DNA of 39,574 nt, taken from a virus. The stretch covers positions 1 through 39,574 of the IMG/VR virus record IMGVR_UViG_3300027852_001410; one strand, 5' to 3'. The notes under the pieces are model-generated. The model was not told the origin of the DNA. It did no database searches and saw nothing but the letters and a program-made list of their open reading frames with translations. Shown in pieces: positions 19,282 to 27,245 of this stretch (positions are counted from its first letter, which is position 1; each line of letters starts with the position of its first letter). A program made the translations under genes and the position numbers.

Positions 19282-19694
19282 TTTTAAAAAGTGTTGGGTC
19301 AATTCTTTCAGGCTTTATTGCTAAATGGCGAATCATTGCTTTTGTTTCTGTGTTTGTTGCCGGTGTTGGTGCTTATGTACTCAAAATCAAGGGACTTGAG
19401 CGACAAATAACAGAAGCTAATGACGAACTGGCTATAAAGACAATTGAAGCTTATGTGTTGAACATATCAAACAAAGCTTATGTCCTCACTCAAGATAGCT
19501 TAGTTAAAGCTAATAGGCAATGCGTACTTAACAATCTAGCTAATGATGATGCTACCAAGCTGGCATTAACCGAACTAGAACTCTCAAGCAAGATAATCAA
19601 TAAAAAATATGAAGACCTTAAGAATACAAAAGTTATTAGCATATGCGGTAACGCTAAGCTTGATGATTCTGTTATCGAGCTCCTGTACAAATAA
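19269..19694 (+). CDS. Rz-like inner-membrane spanin
   Basis: 141 residues. N-terminal anchor (WRIIAFVSVFVAGVGAYVL) followed by a long periplasmic helix (LERQITEANDELAIKT, ATKLALTELELSSKI) as in lambda Rz. The o-spanin gene begins inside it in another frame, which is diagnostic of the Rz/Rz1 pair. It would fuse inner and outer membranes in the last step of lysis. Confidence 0.82.
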   Translation: MWTLVLKSVGSILSGFIAKWRIIAFVSVFVAGVGAYVLKIKGLERQITEANDELAIKTIEAYVLNISNKAYVLTQDSLVKANRQCVLNNLANDDATKLALTELELSSKIINKKYEDLKNTKVISICGNAKLDDSVIELLYK

Positions 19695-19929
19695 AAAGCC
19701 AAGGGTTATTCCTGAGTGTAAACCTTATCCGGTTGAAGTGTTGGTTGATAAATATGTGCCAGTGCCAAAGGAGCTAACAGCAAGGAGCGAACCAGTTTAT
19801 AGCTTATACCCAATATGGTTTAAGACTGCAACGTGGCTAGATTTGCATTTTGAAGATGCAAGGACCTTAGAGCATTGCAATAATAAATTGGAATTAATTG
19901 AAAGCCTAACAACATCACAAGAAGAATAA
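19609..19929 (+). CDS. Rz1-like outer-membrane spanin lipoprotein
   Basis: 106 residues, start embedded in the Rz-like gene (86-nt overlap). The signal peptide ends LSSSC, a lipobox. The mature part is Pro-rich at first (KPRVIPECKPYPVEVL, YVPVPKEL), as in Rz1, then unusually long with a helical tail. The partner is the i-spanin. Confidence 0.82.
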   Translation: MKTLRIQKLLAYAVTLSLMILLSSSCTNKKPRVIPECKPYPVEVLVDKYVPVPKELTARSEPVYSLYPIWFKTATWLDLHFEDARTLEHCNNKLELIESLTTSQEE

Positions 19930-19932
19930 TAA

Positions 19933-20160
19933 ATGCCAGGAAATAAGTTTGACTACAAGAGTGCAGAACACGCACATTTTAGGATTGATGAACTAGAGAA
20001 AGATTTTAAAACTATGGCGAAGTGTATCGAACAAATTGCAAAGAGTAGCGAAAAAACAGCGCAGATTAATCAGCGTATAAAGTGGGTGTTAATTGGCGGC
20101 TTATCGTTTTACATAATTGAAAGCATTGGGATTATAGAGTTTCTAAAAATAGCAATATGA
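19933..20160 (+). CDS. XhlA-like small membrane protein
   Basis: 75 residues. A charged helix (AEHAHFRIDELEKDFKTMAK ... QINQRI) precedes one C-terminal transmembrane segment (WVLIGGLSFYIIESIGIIEF), the layout of XhlA/haemolysin-type lysis helpers. Stop overlaps the next ATG as ATGA. Confidence 0.65.
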   Translation: MPGNKFDYKSAEHAHFRIDELEKDFKTMAKCIEQIAKSSEKTAQINQRIKWVLIGGLSFYIIESIGIIEFLKIAI

Positions 20161-20483
20161 AAATATTAATTTTAATAATGCTATTAACTGGATGCAGTGG
20201 TTCAGTAGTTACGCTTAAAAATGCCAAAGAAGTGGATCATTTCTATGATTTCAATTGCAGAATATTAAGAACAGACGGAATTGAACCTACAGTCATAATT
20301 GATAAGGAAGTGGCCAAGAAAGTGTGTAGCGGAAAAGTAGAGTGTTACGACTCTATAAGCGAAACAATTTATATGCAGAATAAAGACTGGAAAGCATTAG
20401 GGCACGGGAAACTTCACCACTATTGCAAAGTCGGTGAGCACATGAGAATTAAGAAAGGCCCACGACCACCTGGGAGTATTTAA
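20157..20483 (+). CDS. Lipoprotein with degenerate HxxxH motif
   Basis: 108 residues. Lipobox at KILILIMLLTGC. Near the C terminus, KALGHGKLHHYC resembles the LGHELxH zinc motif of small phage/plasmid metallopeptidase-like lipoproteins, but the catalytic Glu is Gly. Four other Cys may form disulfides. Probably surface-exposed; function unknown. Confidence 0.65.
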   Translation: MKILILIMLLTGCSGSVVTLKNAKEVDHFYDFNCRILRTDGIEPTVIIDKEVAKKVCSGKVECYDSISETIYMQNKDWKALGHGKLHHYCKVGEHMRIKKGPRPPGSI

Positions 20484-21295
20484 TGATGAATCTAAGTTTA
20501 GGCATTGATATTAATAGCAAGGTGATTAGTGATGATAGTGGAATAATCACGCCACCATTGGATTTATACACGGGCGCACAAACAGCCATTTCATTCGCTC
20601 GTAAGCTAAGGACTGCATATACAGGCTATGCAATGAAGGTCATCAATGAAGATTCAGCAGAATTAGAAGTTGGTTATGATGGTTTAGACACTAATGAAAC
20701 TGCACTAGAAAATCACAGGACTGGTACAGGTATATTAAAAGTCATTACAGCTTATGATAATGGTTTAAATGGAAACGATTGGACGCAAGCTACAGACAGT
20801 AAAAGGCCGTTAATAGCAGACGCAAGTGGGTTGATTAAAGATAATGGAAAGTTGGCTATTTTAAGTGATAGTGATGATTTATTAACAGTAATATTAACAG
20901 GTTCAGCTACTACTACAGCGTTTCATGTTTTTAAAACAACAGTAAATTCAACTATTACGTGTAATGACACAAATAATGGTGGTAGGTATTACGGATTATC
21001 TAAAAGCGGTCAAGTGTATGTGGATTATGCAGGATGTGGCACTCCAACAACTTACGTTAATGGCAGTATAACAACAACGGCGGGAGAACTTTATACTGCA
21101 TTAATAAACAAACAAGTTGTTAATACATTCACGAGTTTAAACCTTTCTGCATGGTTAGAATTTTCTACATGGTATGGTTCAGGATTCCCAGCACCAACAT
21201 ACATCCAAGAAAAAATCATCTACGATATCGACAAATCAAGCGATCGAGCAGATATTGAGAACAATCAAATAGCATACTTTTCAATACCTGTTTAA
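20483..21295 (+). CDS. Surface protein with arabinofuranosidase B-like lectin fold
   Basis: 270 residues. LDLYTGAQTAISFARKLRTA, VINEDSAELEVGYDGLDTNE and ITAYDNGLNGNDWTQATDSK, then RPLIADASGLI follow the pattern of the 'arabinofuranosidase B catalytic-like' concanavalin domain common in phage structural proteins. There are no obvious enzymatic residues, so carbohydrate binding is more likely. TAATG overlap with the previous stop. A related domain occurs in the tail protein 36499-38739. Confidence 0.7.
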   Translation: MMNLSLGIDINSKVISDDSGIITPPLDLYTGAQTAISFARKLRTAYTGYAMKVINEDSAELEVGYDGLDTNETALENHRTGTGILKVITAYDNGLNGNDWTQATDSKRPLIADASGLIKDNGKLAILSDSDDLLTVILTGSATTTAFHVFKTTVNSTITCNDTNNGGRYYGLSKSGQVYVDYAGCGTPTTYVNGSITTTAGELYTALINKQVVNTFTSLNLSAWLEFSTWYGSGFPAPTYIQEKIIYDIDKSSDRADIENNQIAYFSIPV

Positions 21296-21326
21296 ACAAA
21301 CACAAACAATTTACTAAGAGAATAAC

Positions 21327-21602
21327 ATGAGCAACGATTACATAGATCCATATACTCTGAAACAAAAATCAATAACCGCTCCGTGGAATGATGGGCAAAT
21401 AGTTGTACCAGATACACCTTTTTCTAATGGATCTGTGTGCCGTGGAATCATCCTCACAGTAGCTGGCACTATTGAGTTTAGAAAGAAAGACGGAACTACA
21501 TTAGTTCTACCACCTTTGGTAGCTGGTGTTGTACACGCATGCAGAACGACAGAAATTGTTGGTGCTGGTACAACTGCAACTGGAATCGTTGCTGTTTGGT
21601 AA
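21327..21602 (+). CDS. Spike base-like protein (RCAP_Rcc01079 type)
   Basis: 91 residues. Small all-beta protein: DTPFSNGSVCRGIILTVAGT, LPPLVAGVVHACRTTEIVGA, then GTTATGIVAVW. The order 'CRGI.. AGT.. LP.L.AG..... TGTTAT.IVA.' is that of small beta proteins annotated as spike base or capsid decoration proteins. Probably a virion surface component. Confidence 0.7.
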   Translation: MSNDYIDPYTLKQKSITAPWNDGQIVVPDTPFSNGSVCRGIILTVAGTIEFRKKDGTTLVLPPLVAGVVHACRTTEIVGAGTTATGIVAVW

Positions 21603-21611
21603 TATAAGACC

Positions 21612-21956
21612 ATGAATAAGAATTTAGAAAAAGGTATTGCTGAATACATTAAAGCAGAGGCAAGGGATTGCGAAATTATTGGTGCAGCAGTTTCAGATAT
21701 AATTATTTCTGAAATAAAAAATAAAGATATTAATATTGAAATGTGGGGAAATGGAGTCGAAATAACAGGCGGAATTAACTCTTGTATCGATATAAATGAC
21801 AACTACAATAATCCAACTATATTAATAAGTGACATTGTGCAAGGTGCTATTAACGAAGATAGAATTTTTGTCGATGAAAAGACTAACGTCTATAATGACA
21901 TAATTAAAGATCTTGAGCTTTCAATAGAGCTATTAAAAAAAGCTAAATATACCTGA
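21612..21956 (+). CDS. Hypothetical protein (114 aa)
   Basis: No family recognised. Acidic, mixed alpha/beta (DCEIIGAAVSDIIISEIKNK, KTNVYNDIIKDLELSIELLK). Start 9 nt after the previous stop. No motifs. Confidence 0.6.
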   Translation: MNKNLEKGIAEYIKAEARDCEIIGAAVSDIIISEIKNKDINIEMWGNGVEITGGINSCIDINDNYNNPTILISDIVQGAINEDRIFVDEKTNVYNDIIKDLELSIELLKKAKYT

Positions 21957-21978
21957 CAATGCAATGGAGATTACAAGA

Positions 21979-22224
21979 ATGAAAGTTAAAGATTTAATAA
22001 AGGAACTATCGAAACAGCCTGAAGATATGGAAGTAATGGCTGTTACTGATTCGCTAGATGGAAGTCCTTATCCTTTTATGATTAGTGGATTGAAGGTTAT
22101 TAGTATTAAAGAGCTAAATGATAACTCTGAATTCTATCCTAAAATAGAAACACCTCACGAATATAAACATTGTGAAGTCCTTCGGTTATTAGAAGATCAA
22201 GAATATCCATGGTTGTCGAGTTAG
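21979..22224 (+). CDS. Small conserved phage protein (81 aa)
   Basis: ATG 21979 has GGAG 9 nt upstream, preferred over ATG 21964. MKVKDLIKELSKQPEDMEVM is a pattern found in small phage proteins of unknown function. The rest reads VTDSLDGSPYPFMISGLKVI, then a short acidic end. Confidence 0.65.
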   Translation: MKVKDLIKELSKQPEDMEVMAVTDSLDGSPYPFMISGLKVISIKELNDNSEFYPKIETPHEYKHCEVLRLLEDQEYPWLSS

Positions 22225-22230
22225 TATTAA

Positions 22231-22899
22231 ATGGCAAGGTTGTACGATAGAAGAAGGTGGCGTGATGTTGTATCACCAATGCACCTAAAGAAAGAACCTC
22301 TGTGCCGTATGTGCCCTAAGCCAGTACCAGCTAATGTAGTTGACCACATAATACCCCATAATGAAGATCCTATATTATTTTGGGATTTAAAGAACTTACA
22401 ATCATTGTGTAAGTCATGTCATGACTCAAAGACATATTACGAAACCAATAGAAGTTTGTACCTGCCTAGCTCGGTTAAGCCTGTAGCAAATGAAATTATC
22501 TTATTATGTGGAGCACCAGCAAGCGGCAAGAGTACTTGGGCTAATAATCAGGTTGGATACACGGTCATCGATTTAGATGTAATCAAGTGTAGTGTGTCAG
22601 GCCAAGAGATGTATGAAGTTGATAGTAAGTACTTATCTCAGTCAATCGCTATAAGGAACAAACTAATAACAAATACTAAAGGCAATATGATTATCATTGC
22701 CACTCTCTCAAATAACAAAGTCAGAGCAAAGTGGCGTGATGATTTAGGTGCAAAGCTTATTGTTATGAGCACATGTGAATACGATTGCATTCAGAGAATT
22801 AAAGCAGATAAAAACCGAAAAGACAAAGCCAAACACATTGCTTTAGCCAAAGGATTTTATAAGCGATACAAACCAATCGCAAATGAGCATTATGTATGA
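22231..22899 (+). CDS. HNH nuclease fused to P-loop kinase-like domain
   Basis: 222 residues. The HNH domain spans about 20-70: CRMC, VVDHIIPHNEDPILFWDLKN, then LQSLCKSCHDSK with four zinc Cys. The second domain starts at about 88 with the Walker A motif GAPASGKST and continues with VIDLDVIKCS and a helical end, like T4 polynucleotide-kinase or AAA-type kinases. HNH proteins beside terminases assist DNA cleavage at cos. A kinase could act on the ends; that is inference. ATGA overlap with the next gene. Confidence 0.85.
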   Translation: MARLYDRRRWRDVVSPMHLKKEPLCRMCPKPVPANVVDHIIPHNEDPILFWDLKNLQSLCKSCHDSKTYYETNRSLYLPSSVKPVANEIILLCGAPASGKSTWANNQVGYTVIDLDVIKCSVSGQEMYEVDSKYLSQSIAIRNKLITNTKGNMIIIATLSNNKVRAKWRDDLGAKLIVMSTCEYDCIQRIKADKNRKDKAKHIALAKGFYKRYKPIANEHYV

Positions 22900-23123
22900 G
22901 TAAAAAGATAACTGCATTCCAAGTTGATATTGGATTTAATACTCCAATTGACACAGATAAAAAGAAAGAAGAACTCTGTTTAATGATTGATAGGTTAGTA
23001 AAAGAGGTTAGAAAAGGCTTTGATTGTGTTGGTTTAGGTATAAGTTTCGAGACATTACCTGATATTGAAGAGAATATTAAAGAAGAATCTCAACTTGAAG
23101 AACTAGAACGCGAAGAATATTGA
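22896..23123 (+). CDS. Small acidic protein (75 aa)
   Basis: No family recognised. TAFQVDIGFNTPIDTDKKKE and DRLVKEVRKGFDCVGLGISF, then a Glu-rich end. Last gene before the probable cos region. Confidence 0.6.
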   Translation: MSKKITAFQVDIGFNTPIDTDKKKEELCLMIDRLVKEVRKGFDCVGLGISFETLPDIEENIKEESQLEELEREEY

Positions 23124-23199
23124 ACTAAATAGAAGCACTCTAAGCAACGATAATAATATAAGAATGATAGTCATCAAAATACAATTAAAAACCAAGCAA

Positions 23200-23275
23200 A
23201 ACCCTATAGACGGGGGTATTTTAAAGTCTGAAACGGTTTCCGTGACGACCGAATCCCACAGGTAAATTTTTACAT
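23200..23275. other. Probable cos / packaging region
   Basis: The 188-nt gap between the HNH-kinase cluster and terminase small subunit has no ORF. It includes a GC-rich island in AT-rich DNA: ACCCTATAGACGGGGGTA (23201-23218) and the palindrome GAAACGGTTTC (23230-23240), then CCGTGACGACCGAATCCCACAGG. Cos sites of HK97-like phages lie in this place with HNH on the left and terS on the right. The nick positions cannot be read from sequence alone. Confidence 0.5.
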
Positions 23276-23311
23276 TCACAGAATTTCATTTTTCAAAATA
23301 GAATTAAAATA

Positions 23312-23704
23312 ATGGCACGTAAACCACAACCAAATAATATCAGGGCTTTGAAAGGAGACCCAAATAAAGAAAGATATTTGCCTGATGGTGTGGAAGTTGA
23401 AAAACTATCTGAAGCTCCAAAACCTCCAACATGGTTAGTAGCTGCCGCAAAGAAAAAATTTGTTGAAAAAGCTGATTTACTGATTAGTCATAAATTAATG
23501 ACTTTGATGGATGTAGATTCTTTAGCTATGTTGTGTGCACTTGAGATAAAAATGCAAAAACTTTGGAGAGCTGATGAAACGCCTCCAATGGCGATGTACA
23601 CACAATACAAATCTTTTGCTAGTGACTTTGGTTTTAATGTTATTGCCAGGGAAAAAATAAAAGCACCTACAAAGGGAAAGGCAACAAATAAATTTGCAAA
23701 ATGA
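23312..23704 (+). CDS. terS: Terminase small subunit (P27 family)
   Basis: 130 residues. KPQPNNIRALKGDPNKERYL, PPTWLVAAAKKKFVEKADLL and MDVDSLAMLCALEIKMQKLW follow the P27 family order (RALKGNP..., W....A...W......L...G.....D...L). It binds the packaging site and helps start DNA translocation. Basic C terminus (KAPTKGKATNKFAK). Confidence 0.9.
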   Translation: MARKPQPNNIRALKGDPNKERYLPDGVEVEKLSEAPKPPTWLVAAAKKKFVEKADLLISHKLMTLMDVDSLAMLCALEIKMQKLWRADETPPMAMYTQYKSFASDFGFNVIAREKIKAPTKGKATNKFAK

Positions 23705-23707
23705 TAA

Positions 23708-25399
23708 ATGAAAGATTATGTTGCGGTCGCTTTAAAATATGCTAGAGCTGCACAGAAATCTAAGAAGCATGGTAAATGGTCTAAGCTTGCATGTAAAAGA
23801 TTTTTAGAAGATTACAAAAAAGCAAAGAAAAAAAGTAATAGCTATTACTTTGATGAATATTTAGCAAATGATCCATGTGACTTTGTTGAAAAGATGCCAC
23901 ATGTTGAAGGTGAGTGGGATACTCCAACAATCACACTTCATGCCTCTCAGATATTTTTCATTGTTAACATATTTGGGTTTCGAGATAGTGAAACTCACGC
24001 AAGAAGATTTTCCACGGCACTTTGGGCTAGTGGCAGAAAAAATGGTAAGTCAACATTGGCAGCTCCCCTTGGTATCTATTGCCAAGTTTGCGAAGAAAGC
24101 AATGGGGCACAAGTTGTTAGTGCTGCAACTACAGGTGATCAAGCAAAGATTGTTTGGAATGTTGCAAAGCGGATGGTCGAGAAGGAAATTGACCTACAAG
24201 AATACTATGATATTAAACCATATTCTAGGACTATTGCAGGACTGGCAAACGGCTCAATATTCAAATACATTTCAGCTAAGGCAAGTACTCAAGATGGATT
24301 AAATCCAAGCTGTGCAATTATTGATGAGGTCCATGCTCACCCAAACCACGATTTAATCAATGTTCTTAAGTCTGCAGCCGGTGCAAGGCTCAACCCGTTA
24401 TTTTTATTTGTAACCACTGAAGGTTATTCAAATGAAAATAGCCCTTGGGCTGAGATGCGAAAATTTGCACATCAAATATTACAGGGAATTGTAACTGCCG
24501 ATCATTTCTTTTGTGTGATCTTTGCAGTTGACGAAGAAGACGATGAATATGACCCAAAAGTTTGGATTAAAGCTAATCCAATCATGGAAGTCAATCCCAT
24601 TCTTGCAAAGGAAATTGCTAAAGAAGCGATTGAAGCCAAACAAATGCCAGGCAAGGCTGCTGAATTTAGAGTCAAAAGATTAAATAAACCTAGTGCCAGT
24701 GCTGATTCATTCATTGATCTAACATCTTGGAACAAATGCAACGCATCAAAAACCCTTGATGAATTAGAAGGGGCTACATGTTGGGGAAGTCTTGATTTGG
24801 CTTCTAATCGAGATTTGGTATCTTTTAGAATACTTTGGTACCTAGAAGGCAAATACTATACACATGGTTGGCGTTATTGTCCGAGTGAAGCTATTCATTT
24901 TAAAAATTTAACTGGCACCAGTAAATACCCTGGTTGGGTTGAAGAAGGTTTGTTGTTAGAAACAAAAGGAAAAACAAACAACCATGAAATTATATTAAAA
25001 AATATAGTTGAGCAAGTTAAAAGATTCAAACCATCAAAGCTAGTTGCAGATGACTGGAACACAAGTGAAATTGTTAGAAAGCTTGATGAAAATCATAATA
25101 TAGAAATGCTCCCGTTTATACAGGGCCCGAAATCATATCATCCAGCAATTAAGAAATTTGAAAAATCATATATAGATGGTGAACTTGGCCATTGTGATGA
25201 TCCAATTTTGAAATGGTGCGCGACAAACCTAGTAGTTAAAAGAAATGAAAACGCAAATATGATGCCCGATAAAAAAAGAAGCACGGACAAAATAGATGAC
25301 ATTGTAACACTTATTATGTGCTACGGCGCAAGCCTTGATTTTAAACCCAAAAGAAGCCTCCAAAGCTATCTTGATAACAAAGTATCAATTAATTTATGA
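23708..25399 (+). CDS. terL: Terminase large subunit
   Basis: 563 residues, full length for the HK97/P27-associated family. ATPase: Walker A GRKNGKS (109-115), Walker B CAIIDE (202-207), coupling motif VTTEG. Nuclease: SLDLASNRD, VADDWN and DKIDDIVTL supply the acidic residues. It pumps and cuts the DNA. It begins 3 nt after terS and overlaps the portal gene by ATGA. Confidence 0.95.
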   Translation: MKDYVAVALKYARAAQKSKKHGKWSKLACKRFLEDYKKAKKKSNSYYFDEYLANDPCDFVEKMPHVEGEWDTPTITLHASQIFFIVNIFGFRDSETHARRFSTALWASGRKNGKSTLAAPLGIYCQVCEESNGAQVVSAATTGDQAKIVWNVAKRMVEKEIDLQEYYDIKPYSRTIAGLANGSIFKYISAKASTQDGLNPSCAIIDEVHAHPNHDLINVLKSAAGARLNPLFLFVTTEGYSNENSPWAEMRKFAHQILQGIVTADHFFCVIFAVDEEDDEYDPKVWIKANPIMEVNPILAKEIAKEAIEAKQMPGKAAEFRVKRLNKPSASADSFIDLTSWNKCNASKTLDELEGATCWGSLDLASNRDLVSFRILWYLEGKYYTHGWRYCPSEAIHFKNLTGTSKYPGWVEEGLLLETKGKTNNHEIILKNIVEQVKRFKPSKLVADDWNTSEIVRKLDENHNIEMLPFIQGPKSYHPAIKKFEKSYIDGELGHCDDPILKWCATNLVVKRNENANMMPDKKRSTDKIDDIVTLIMCYGASLDFKPKRSLQSYLDNKVSINL

Positions 25400-26613
25400 A
25401 TATAACAAGTAGATTCATGGGATGGTTTGGCCGCAGAACAAACATTGATCAAGCCAAAGGCGAACAAGAGACTAGCCCAAGAACCAAAACAACAAAACAA
25501 AAAATTGCAGTTAACTTTGATAGCGCAATGCAGTTGTCTTCTTTTTGGGCAGCAGTAAGAATTTGGGCTGAAGTAATTTCCTCATTACCAATATCATTTA
25601 AAAAATTTGAAGATGGCATGTGGGTTGATGACCTAGACAGCTCTTTGGCATTTTTATTTTCTGGAAAAGTTAACCGGTACCAGAACAAAATTGAATTCTT
25701 TGAAACTGTAGTATTGAATTGGGTAGTATTTGGCAATGCTTATTGCATTATTCAAAGAGATGCATCTGGTGAAGTTATAGGTTTAATGCCCATGTCTTCC
25801 TCGCAAGTTGAAGTAAAAGTATTGGACAACGGGGATCTATTATTTTTACATCATGTAAATAACAATATTACCGTATATTCTGAAGAAAACATTTGGCATT
25901 TAAAAATGTTTGGCAATGGCATAACTGGTTTAAACACAATGGGATATGCCAGCAATAGCATATCGATAGGCTTGTCAGCTGAAGAAAGGGTCAGCCAAAC
26001 ATTCAACAATGCAGGGAAACCACCAGGAATATTAACTTTCGATGGTGAGGTTAACGAAAAGCAAAGAAAAATGCTGAAAGAAGAGTTTCGTGAACTTGTG
26101 GAAGGCGACAATTTGATGGTCCTTGAGAAAGGATTTGAATACGATAAGACCGCAATGTCCCCAATTGATTTACAGCTTTTAGAATCTCGTAGATTTTCAA
26201 TTGAAGATAACGGCCGCTTCACTGGTATTCCATCAGTTTTAATTAACGATACAGCAAATTCTACTGTCTGGGGTTCAGGTATATCTGAAGTTATAAGAGG
26301 TTGGTATAAGTTGGGCTTGCGCCCTCGTGTTAGGTCTCTTGAATTATCAATGTTGATTCGACTAATTAAACCATCAAAAAGAAGCAAAACAAAAATATTA
26401 TTTGATTTCGATGATTTGTTACAGCTTGACCGCAAGGATCGTTCCGAGTCTCAAATGAAACAAATTAATTCAGGTGTTATCACACCAAACGAAGCTCGTG
26501 AAGAAGAAGGCCGCAAACCTCATGAATCAGGTAACGAGTTAATGATCAATACAGCAATTCAACCTATTAAAACACTGGTAGCACAAAATGAAGCAGAAAC
26601 TATTACAGATTAA
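25396..26613 (+). CDS. HK97-type portal protein
   Basis: 405 residues. AVRIWAEVISSLPISFKKFE, FGNAYCIIQRDASGEVIGLM, then NNAGKPPGILTFDGEVNEKQ, LVEGDNLMVLEKGFEYDKTA and RFTGIPSVLI are the family hallmarks. It forms the dodecameric vertex through which DNA passes. The C terminus (TPNEAREEEGRKPHESGNEL) is typical. ATGA after terL; the protease gene starts inside its last codons. Confidence 0.95.
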   Translation: MNITSRFMGWFGRRTNIDQAKGEQETSPRTKTTKQKIAVNFDSAMQLSSFWAAVRIWAEVISSLPISFKKFEDGMWVDDLDSSLAFLFSGKVNRYQNKIEFFETVVLNWVVFGNAYCIIQRDASGEVIGLMPMSSSQVEVKVLDNGDLLFLHHVNNNITVYSEENIWHLKMFGNGITGLNTMGYASNSISIGLSAEERVSQTFNNAGKPPGILTFDGEVNEKQRKMLKEEFRELVEGDNLMVLEKGFEYDKTAMSPIDLQLLESRRFSIEDNGRFTGIPSVLINDTANSTVWGSGISEVIRGWYKLGLRPRVRSLELSMLIRLIKPSKRSKTKILFDFDDLLQLDRKDRSESQMKQINSGVITPNEAREEEGRKPHESGNELMINTAIQPIKTLVAQNEAETITD

Positions 26614-27223
26614 AGATTTTAAGTTTAATGACGAAAAAATGACCTTTTCTGGTTATGCGTCAACCTTTGGAAATGTAGATTCCTATGGTGATACCGTTTT
26701 CAAGGGAGCATATAAGGATACATTAGAAAACCGTGAGCGCTCAATTAAAATGAGATGGAATCACTGGGGTGAAGTTATTGGCAAATGGACAAGTATCAAA
26801 GAAGATGAAAAAGGTTTATTTGTAGAAGGTGAGCTTACACCAAATCATTCAAAGGCAAGTGATGTTTATGCAAGTCTGCAACATGGTGCTATCGATGGTT
26901 TAAGTATTGGTTACATGCCAACAAAAGAGGCTCCTAATGAAACGGGCGGCTGGGATTTAAAAGAAATTCATTTGTATGAGATATCAATAGTTGAAGAACC
27001 AGCGGACATCCATGCAACGGTTGACAATGTGAAAAGTCATATCGAAAGCCTTAAAACTATCAAAGAAATTGAAAGCTTCATGCGCGATGCAATGAGGTTA
27101 TCACCTAGTGCGGCAAAAGCTTTAATAAGCCGCATTAAAAACGGTCAGCGCGATGTTGACGTAATTGACTGTAGTGAGTTAATAAAAAACGACCCATTAC
27201 TTAATTTTATAACACGCGGATAA
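26588..27223 (+). CDS. HK97-family prohead protease
   Basis: 211 residues. FSGYASTFGNVDSYGDTVFK at the N terminus, then catalytic His59 (RWNHW) and Ser106 (GLSIGY), with IHLYEISIVEEPA following. It processes the capsid precursor during maturation. 26-nt overlap with the portal gene. Confidence 0.93.
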   Translation: MKQKLLQIKDFKFNDEKMTFSGYASTFGNVDSYGDTVFKGAYKDTLENRERSIKMRWNHWGEVIGKWTSIKEDEKGLFVEGELTPNHSKASDVYASLQHGAIDGLSIGYMPTKEAPNETGGWDLKEIHLYEISIVEEPADIHATVDNVKSHIESLKTIKEIESFMRDAMRLSPSAAKALISRIKNGQRDVDVIDCSELIKNDPLLNFITRG

Positions 27224-27245
27224 CCGCAATAAACAGAGAAATATT

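Noticed and set aside
21338-21802. Minus-strand ORF of 154 codons
   Set aside because: Antisense to two plus-strand genes, one of recognisable type; a shadow.
25851-26435. Minus-strand ORF of 194 codons in the portal gene
   Set aside because: Antisense to a clearly assigned portal; no start signals.
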